NCBI GenBank assembly: GCA_030591285.1
Contig: JAUVBH010000008.1
Span: 1-17,042, forward strand
Length of the DNA: 17,042 nt
From: Thermoplasmatota archaeon
GTDB taxonomy: Archaea; Thermoplasmatota; Penumbrarchaeia; Penumbrarchaeales; Penumbrarchaeaceae
Direction of reading: 5' to 3'
This document shows, one piece after another, positions 13,349-17,042 of this stretch. Numbering within the stretch: position 1 is the stretch's first letter; each line of letters begins with the position of its first letter. The position numbers and the translations under genes are program-made. A model generated the notes under the pieces. It was not told the origin of the DNA and made no database searches. It worked only from the letters and a program-made list of their open reading frames with translations.

Positions 13349-15328
13349 ATGATCGCAACAATAGTATCCGCAATAATATTCGGACTGGTAGGATTAGGAC
13401 TGCTGACCATGCTCTTGCTTTGGATATTCGGCTTCAGGCTGATACCCAACAACAAGTGCGCGGTTGTAGAAATGAAATGGTCAGGAAAGGGATCGCTTGA
13501 GAACCGCATCATCGCGTTAAACGGTGAGGCTGGGTATCAACCCAAGGTTCTACGAGGTGGAATACATTTCCGCTCGCCCGTTAAGTACAAGGTCCACAAG
13601 GTCTCCCTTGTGACCGTACCTCGGGGGCAGATCGGTTATGTGTTTGCCCGTGATGGCAGACCTCTAAAACCCAAGCAGACCCTGGGAAATGTTATACTGG
13701 AAAGTACCGATTTCCAGGATGCCAGGGGATTCCTTGAAAATGGTGGACAGAGAGGGCCCCAGAGAGGGATCGTAAGAGAAGGTACATACGCCATCAACCT
13801 GGTGCAATTCGTCGTTATTCTGGAGGATGATATCTATCATCTGCCGATAGACAAAGAAGACCTTGCAATGTTCAGGAAGATGGCAAAGCAGATCTCTGTT
13901 CGCGATGGTTTCAGACCGATCGTCATCAAGGGGAAGACCGATACCATCGGTATCGTGACAACCCATGATGGACCGCCTTTGAAGCCGGGTGAGATCATTG
14001 CACCACAGGTCGGGGACAATGTCCCTGACTCAAAGGTCAACCACAGCAACTTTCAGGATCCCGAAAGGTTCCTGACAGCTGGAGGTAAGAGAGGTAAACA
14101 GTACCAGGTGCTTGTGGATGGTACCTATTTCATCAACAGGCTATTCGCCACGGTACAGATACTTCCAAAGACCGTTGTGCCTGTCGGATTTGTCGGTGTA
14201 GTGGTGTCCTACTTCGGAACCAAGGGAGAGGACGCTTCCGGGGTAGATTACAAGCATGGAGAACTTGTCGATGTGGGATACAAGGGTGTCTGGAAGGATG
14301 CTCTTATGCCTGGCAAGTATCCTTTCAACACCTATGCAGGGAAAGTGATATTGGTTCCAACCACCAACATCGTCCTCAAGTGGATCAGGAACGAGATCGG
14401 GAACCACAAACTCGACGAGAACCTGTCCGCAGTGGACCTGATCACCAAGGATGCATTCGAACCGGAACTTCCACTATCTGTGGTGATACACATCGATTAC
14501 AGGAAGGCCCCACTGGTTATCCAGAGGTTCGGAGATGTGAAGAAGCTTGTGGACCAGACGCTCGATCCGATGGTTGCAGCCTACTTCAAGAACATCGGAC
14601 AGACAAAGACCCTGATCGAGCTGATCCAGGAGAGGAATGAGATCCAGGACAAGTCATCCAACGACATGAGGGTCAAGTTCCTTCACTATGACCTTGAGCT
14701 TGAGGAAGTTCTGATAGGAACACCATCCTCCTCTGAGAATGACGGCAGGATCGAACAGATCCTGGTACAACTACGAGACAGGCAGATAGCAAAGGAGCAG
14801 CTCGAAACCTACGAGAGGCAGCAACAAGCAGCCATGAAGGAGAAGGAACTTAACGAGGCAAAGGCCCTTGCCCTACAGCAGAAAGCACTCACCGAATCAG
14901 AGGTGTTCGTTGATATCCAGAAGAACAAGGGTAAAGCTGACTACGAGAGATCTCTCCAGGAGGCAGAGAAGATCAGGGCGCTTGCTGATGCAAACGCAGA
15001 GAAGGCAGCCAGGATCGGTATCGCGGAGGCTATCGCCATCGAGGAGAAGGTCAGAGCATATGGAGGCCCGAGATATCAGGTTCTCCAGCAATCAGTGGAC
15101 AGATTTGCCCAGGCTATCGAAGAGGGTAAGATGGACATCGTCCCGAAGATGGTGGTATCTGGAGGAGGGGAGGGTGGATCTTTCTCAGCCTTCGATAATC
15201 TCATGCTGCTGTTGATGTCCGAGAAGCTAGGTGTTGACATCACCGAACTCGGAGAAGGGAGCGAGCGGTCCAAGAAGATCAAGGACGTGATCTTCAGCAA
15301 GATCGAGGAAAAGGCAGAAGCGGCCTAG
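13349..15328 (+). CDS. Flotillin-like SPFH/band-7 protein with repeated N-terminal modules
   Basis: A 659-residue membrane scaffold protein. One N-terminal membrane helix (about 5-30) anchors it. Residues 34-330 contain repeated beta-rich modules: the clearest pair are 94-152 (IGYVFARDGRPLKP, then STDFQDARGFLENGGQRG, then REGTYAIN) and 199-265 (IGIVTTHDGPPLKP, then NFQDPERFLTAGGKRG, then VDGTYFIN), with weaker relatives at 34-75 and 276-328. The SPFH core follows (about 330-460), then a long charged coiled coil (about 465-570, Ala/Glu/Lys/Gln-rich) and a Gly-rich hinge with a conserved-looking tail. Such proteins form ring- or cage-like membrane microdomains. The ATG follows AGGTGA by eight bases. 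A hairpin may cover this site, and a hairpin/T-run terminator follows the stop, so it seems to be a single-gene unit. Topology: short N-terminus, bulk either side uncertain. Confidence 0.92.
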   Translation: MIATIVSAIIFGLVGLGLLTMLLLWIFGFRLIPNNKCAVVEMKWSGKGSLENRIIALNGEAGYQPKVLRGGIHFRSPVKYKVHKVSLVTVPRGQIGYVFARDGRPLKPKQTLGNVILESTDFQDARGFLENGGQRGPQRGIVREGTYAINLVQFVVILEDDIYHLPIDKEDLAMFRKMAKQISVRDGFRPIVIKGKTDTIGIVTTHDGPPLKPGEIIAPQVGDNVPDSKVNHSNFQDPERFLTAGGKRGKQYQVLVDGTYFINRLFATVQILPKTVVPVGFVGVVVSYFGTKGEDASGVDYKHGELVDVGYKGVWKDALMPGKYPFNTYAGKVILVPTTNIVLKWIRNEIGNHKLDENLSAVDLITKDAFEPELPLSVVIHIDYRKAPLVIQRFGDVKKLVDQTLDPMVAAYFKNIGQTKTLIELIQERNEIQDKSSNDMRVKFLHYDLELEEVLIGTPSSSENDGRIEQILVQLRDRQIAKEQLETYERQQQAAMKEKELNEAKALALQQKALTESEVFVDIQKNKGKADYERSLQEAEKIRALADANAEKAARIGIAEAIAIEEKVRAYGGPRYQVLQQSVDRFAQAIEEGKMDIVPKMVVSGGGEGGSFSAFDNLMLLLMSEKLGVDITELGEGSERSKKIKDVIFSKIEEKAEAA

Positions 15329-15348
15329 ATGCTTAATGAATTTTGAAT

Positions 15349-15380
15349 GGGGCCCGGAATTTTGGGCCCCTCTTTTTTTT
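15349..15380 (+). terminator. Hairpin plus T8 terminator after the SPFH gene
   Basis: GGGGCCC (15349-15355) and GGGCCCC (15364-15370) form a perfect 7-bp stem around an 8-base loop, followed by TC and eight T residues (15373-15380). It lies 20 bases after the stop codon, matching the arrangement after the thermosome gene. Confidence 0.85.
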
Positions 15381-15436
15381 AGAAAATTATTTCAATTCAT
15401 CCATTCTATTCTTGTTCGGGTCGTGGGGGCTCTATC

Positions 15437-16393
15437 ATGGTGGAAAAATTGAAACCTCTCGTAATTGCAATCATTATACCATTCATTTTACTGGCAGGAT
15501 GTATAGATGAGGATCCAGCAGAATATCCTGATATCTCAAGGGAGGATAAGATCCCCCAAGATGCAGTGAAGGTAACTCCTGAAACCGATGTGCATCCACC
15601 AATACTCCACTCAGATGAGTTCGAGGATCCCGTTCCAATGCCAGGACCCATCAATACTGCAGGGGGAGAGGATTCTCCTTATATCCTACCCGGTGGAGAC
15701 CAGTTCTATTTCTTCTTCACCCCAGACGTCTCCATTCCTCCCGAGAAACAGGTTATTGATGATGTCACCGGGATCTATGTTTCCCATAAAAATAATGGAA
15801 CATGGACCAAACCTGAGAGGGTGTGGTTACAGGATGCTGGAAAGCTTGCTCTTGACGGTGCCCATACGATCTATGGTGATAAGATGTACTTCGCTTCCGC
15901 AAGAGAGGGATACACCGGTCTTCACCTCTTCACAGCTGAAAGTGTGGATGGCCAGTGGAAGAACTGGAAATATGGTGGGGACCGGTTGAAGGAGCTGGAA
16001 GTTGGAGAATTACATGTTGTTGGTGATGATATCTACTTCCATTCGGGAAGAGATGGTGGGAAGGGAGAGTATGACCTCTGGATGATCTCATGGGATGGAT
16101 CAGATTGGACCGAACCTGTGAACCTAGAAGAGGTGAATTCAGATCAGAACGATGGGTGGCCTTACCTCACCCCCGATGGAAAGGAGATGTGGTTCACCAG
16201 GAACCATATGGGGGCTCCGTCGATATGGAGGTCCAAGAAGGTAAATGATACCTGGCAGGAACCTGAGATCATCGTTGAGACCTTCGCAGCTGAACCCACT
16301 CTTGATAGTGAAGGAAACCTCTACTTCTCTCATCATTACTTCAAGAACGATGTGATGATCGAAGCGGATTTCTATGTGTGTTACAAGAAATGA
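15437..16393 (+). CDS. Lipoprotein with beta-propeller (PD40/TolB-like) repeats
   Basis: A 318-residue predicted surface lipoprotein. The N-terminus has a Lys pair, a hydrophobic stretch and a lipobox LLAGC with Cys22 as the likely lipid-modified residue, followed by a flexible acidic linker (23-70). The rest shows propeller-blade motifs of the PD40 type: SPYILPGGDQFYFFF (80-94), TIYGDKMYFAS (144-154), HVVGDDIYFHSGRDGGKGEYDLW (from 193), WPYLTPDGKEMWFTRN (241-256) and EPTLDSEGNLYFSHHY (286-301), alternating with W-x-x-P strands (NGTWTKPE, SDWTEPVNL, NDTWQEPE). About five to six blades fit. These folds bind ligands or partners; no catalytic site is apparent. Ribosome site GGGGG lies roughly eight bases before the ATG. 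It stands after the SPFH terminator, so it has its own promoter in 15381-15436. Confidence 0.85.
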   Translation: MVEKLKPLVIAIIIPFILLAGCIDEDPAEYPDISREDKIPQDAVKVTPETDVHPPILHSDEFEDPVPMPGPINTAGGEDSPYILPGGDQFYFFFTPDVSIPPEKQVIDDVTGIYVSHKNNGTWTKPERVWLQDAGKLALDGAHTIYGDKMYFASAREGYTGLHLFTAESVDGQWKNWKYGGDRLKELEVGELHVVGDDIYFHSGRDGGKGEYDLWMISWDGSDWTEPVNLEEVNSDQNDGWPYLTPDGKEMWFTRNHMGAPSIWRSKKVNDTWQEPEIIVETFAAEPTLDSEGNLYFSHHYFKNDVMIEADFYVCYKK

Positions 16394-16415
16394 TACATTC
16401 TAAGCTTCGTACAGG

Positions 16416-16428
16416 AATAAATTTAAAC
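16416..16428 (+). promoter_or_regulatory. TATA-like box before the right-edge gene
   Basis: AATAAATTTAAAC is centred near 16422. A start 25-27 bases downstream falls near 16448, giving a leader of about 47 bases before the ATG at 16495, which would include the mini-ORF at 16472. It is the only strongly AT-rich stretch in the 101-base gap. Confidence 0.5.
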
Positions 16429-16471
16429 AAGCTCTTCGCCTAATATCCCAGATAGGAGAAGGGAGCAGGAT

Positions 16472-16498
16472 ATGATCGAAGTGGAGGAGAGAGCATGA
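16472..16498 (+). CDS. Possible 8-codon leader ORF overlapping the next gene
   Basis: ATG at 16472 opens an eight-codon frame (MIEVEERA) ending TGA at 16496-16498. Its stop overlaps the next gene's ATG (16495-16497) as ATGA. Purine-rich GGGAGCAGG lies just upstream, and the main gene's own ribosome site GGAGG (16483-16487) lies inside the mini-ORF. It may be chance in a purine-rich leader; no protein evidence is possible from sequence alone. Confidence 0.25.
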   Translation: MIEVEERA

Positions 16499-17042
16499 AG
16501 AATTGGACTCCTTCACTCTGCATGATATCGATATTCCTTTTTTCTCTGTGCTTTGGATTGGTTGAGGCAGATCTAAGTGGTGCTGAGACAGATGAGCAAC
16601 CTTGGTTTCCAGGAGATTGGAGATATTTTATTGGTTATATCGGTAATCTTACTCCTGCAAATGTGGGGGATCTGGACTTATCGCGGGTACTTGAGATAAC
16701 AGGTACTGATGTCAACACCACACCTCCCACGGTGATGGGGCCATGGAATGCCATCTGGAACCAAACAACACTTGAATTTGAAGCTTATGTGGATATGGAT
16801 AGAGTTGACTATCGCGCAGGGTGGGATGTACATCTCTTTGATAGATATGGTTGGAATGAAACAAATGGTGGATCGTTCAATCTACCAATGCCGCATAATT
16901 TCACCAAATCAACTCCAACTCCTTACCGCATCCCAAATGGAACTTTGAAGTTCATTCCCGGAGTTTTTGGAAACATCTCCATGACCATTTTTAACGGATC
17001 ATCAGGTGAATCTTTGCAAGGTGTCAATTTCACGATCCCGGG
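16495..17042 (+). CDS. Secreted, sequon-rich protein of unknown function, 3' end outside window
   Basis: An open frame of 182 codons runs from ATG 16495 through the window end without a stop. The first 25 residues form a signal peptide (MKNWTPS, then ISIFLFSLCFGLVEA), with likely cleavage after VEA (residue 25). I do not recognise the mature part. It is rich in Trp, Tyr, Asn, Pro and Gly and looks like beta-strand; it contains no lipobox. Nine Asn-x-Ser/Thr sites occur in the 157 visible mature residues (Asn51, 74, 89, 121, 135, 148, 160, 167, 178), suggesting heavy N-glycosylation, as on archaeal surface proteins. The ATG has GGAGG (16483-16487) seven bases upstream, which fixes this start. 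It follows the lipoprotein gene by 101 bases with its own TATA-like box. A carboxypeptidase-regulatory-like or other beta-sandwich surface protein is possible. Confidence 0.75.
   Translation, partial: MKNWTPSLCMISIFLFSLCFGLVEADLSGAETDEQPWFPGDWRYFIGYIGNLTPANVGDLDLSRVLEITGTDVNTTPPTVMGPWNAIWNQTTLEFEAYVDMDRVDYRAGWDVHLFDRYGWNETNGGSFNLPMPHNFTKSTPTPYRIPNGTLKFIPGVFGNISMTIFNGSSGESLQGVNFTIP

Noticed and set aside
1..17042. Insertion sequences, integrase, attachment sites, prophage or plasmid genes.
   Set aside because: No transposase, recombinase or replication motif was seen, and no terminal inverted repeats flank a gene block.

Overview
The window is most likely from a euryarchaeal genome, possibly in or near Thermoplasmatota; the phylum is an inference from gene content and style, not a proven placement. 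Archaeal signs are a thermosome (group II chaperonin) with a GGM-rich tail, a diphthamide-synthesis ATPase, an archaeal-type M29 aminopeptidase, AT-rich TATA-like boxes about 25-30 bases upstream of several genes, and a mixture of leaderless and Shine-Dalgarno-led starts, two of them TTG. Very large Asp-rich 'DTDGDGMPDGWE'-type surface proteins are frequent in Thermoplasmatota. Base composition is moderate, with no rRNA, tRNA, CRISPR array or insertion sequence seen.

Layout. 1-831 is the 3' half of a thermosome subunit, closed by a hairpin plus T-run terminator. 1102-4206 (+) carries an M29 aminopeptidase, a Dph6-like diphthine-ammonia ligase and a nucleoside-type amidohydrolase (SAH/MTA/5'-deoxyadenosine deaminase family); the last two overlap by ATGA. 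4200-4490 (-) is a small STAS-domain protein lacking the usual phospho-serine, divergent from a small basic unknown protein (4600-4917) that is followed by a patatin-like phospholipase (4995-5972). 5980-7086 (-) is a DUF362 protein with two [4Fe-4S] motifs. 7087-7480 is a gene-free stretch with a GC-rich, hairpin-dense core.

The second half is about the cell envelope: a 1164-residue membrane-anchored protein full of Asp-rich calcium-binding-type repeats (7481-10975), a convergent PhoU-like helical regulator (10978-12195, -), a six-TM membrane protein with a Gln/Asn/Tyr-rich head (12376-13215), a flotillin-like SPFH protein with repeated N-terminal modules (13349-15328) whose ribosome site lies in a predicted hairpin, a second hairpin/T-run terminator, a beta-propeller lipoprotein (15437-16393), and the start of a secreted, sequon-dense protein (16495 to the window end).

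How they fit. The only tightly coupled pair is dph6 plus amidohydrolase, which could link diphthamide synthesis to clean-up of S-adenosylmethionine by-products. The other genes look mostly like separate transcription units with their own promoters. I see no defence island, mobile element or clearly new multi-gene system. The most distinctive signals are the Shine-Dalgarno hairpin before the flotillin, the structured GC-rich intergenic region, bacterial-looking terminators in an archaeon, and the mini-ORF and glycan-site density at the right edge.
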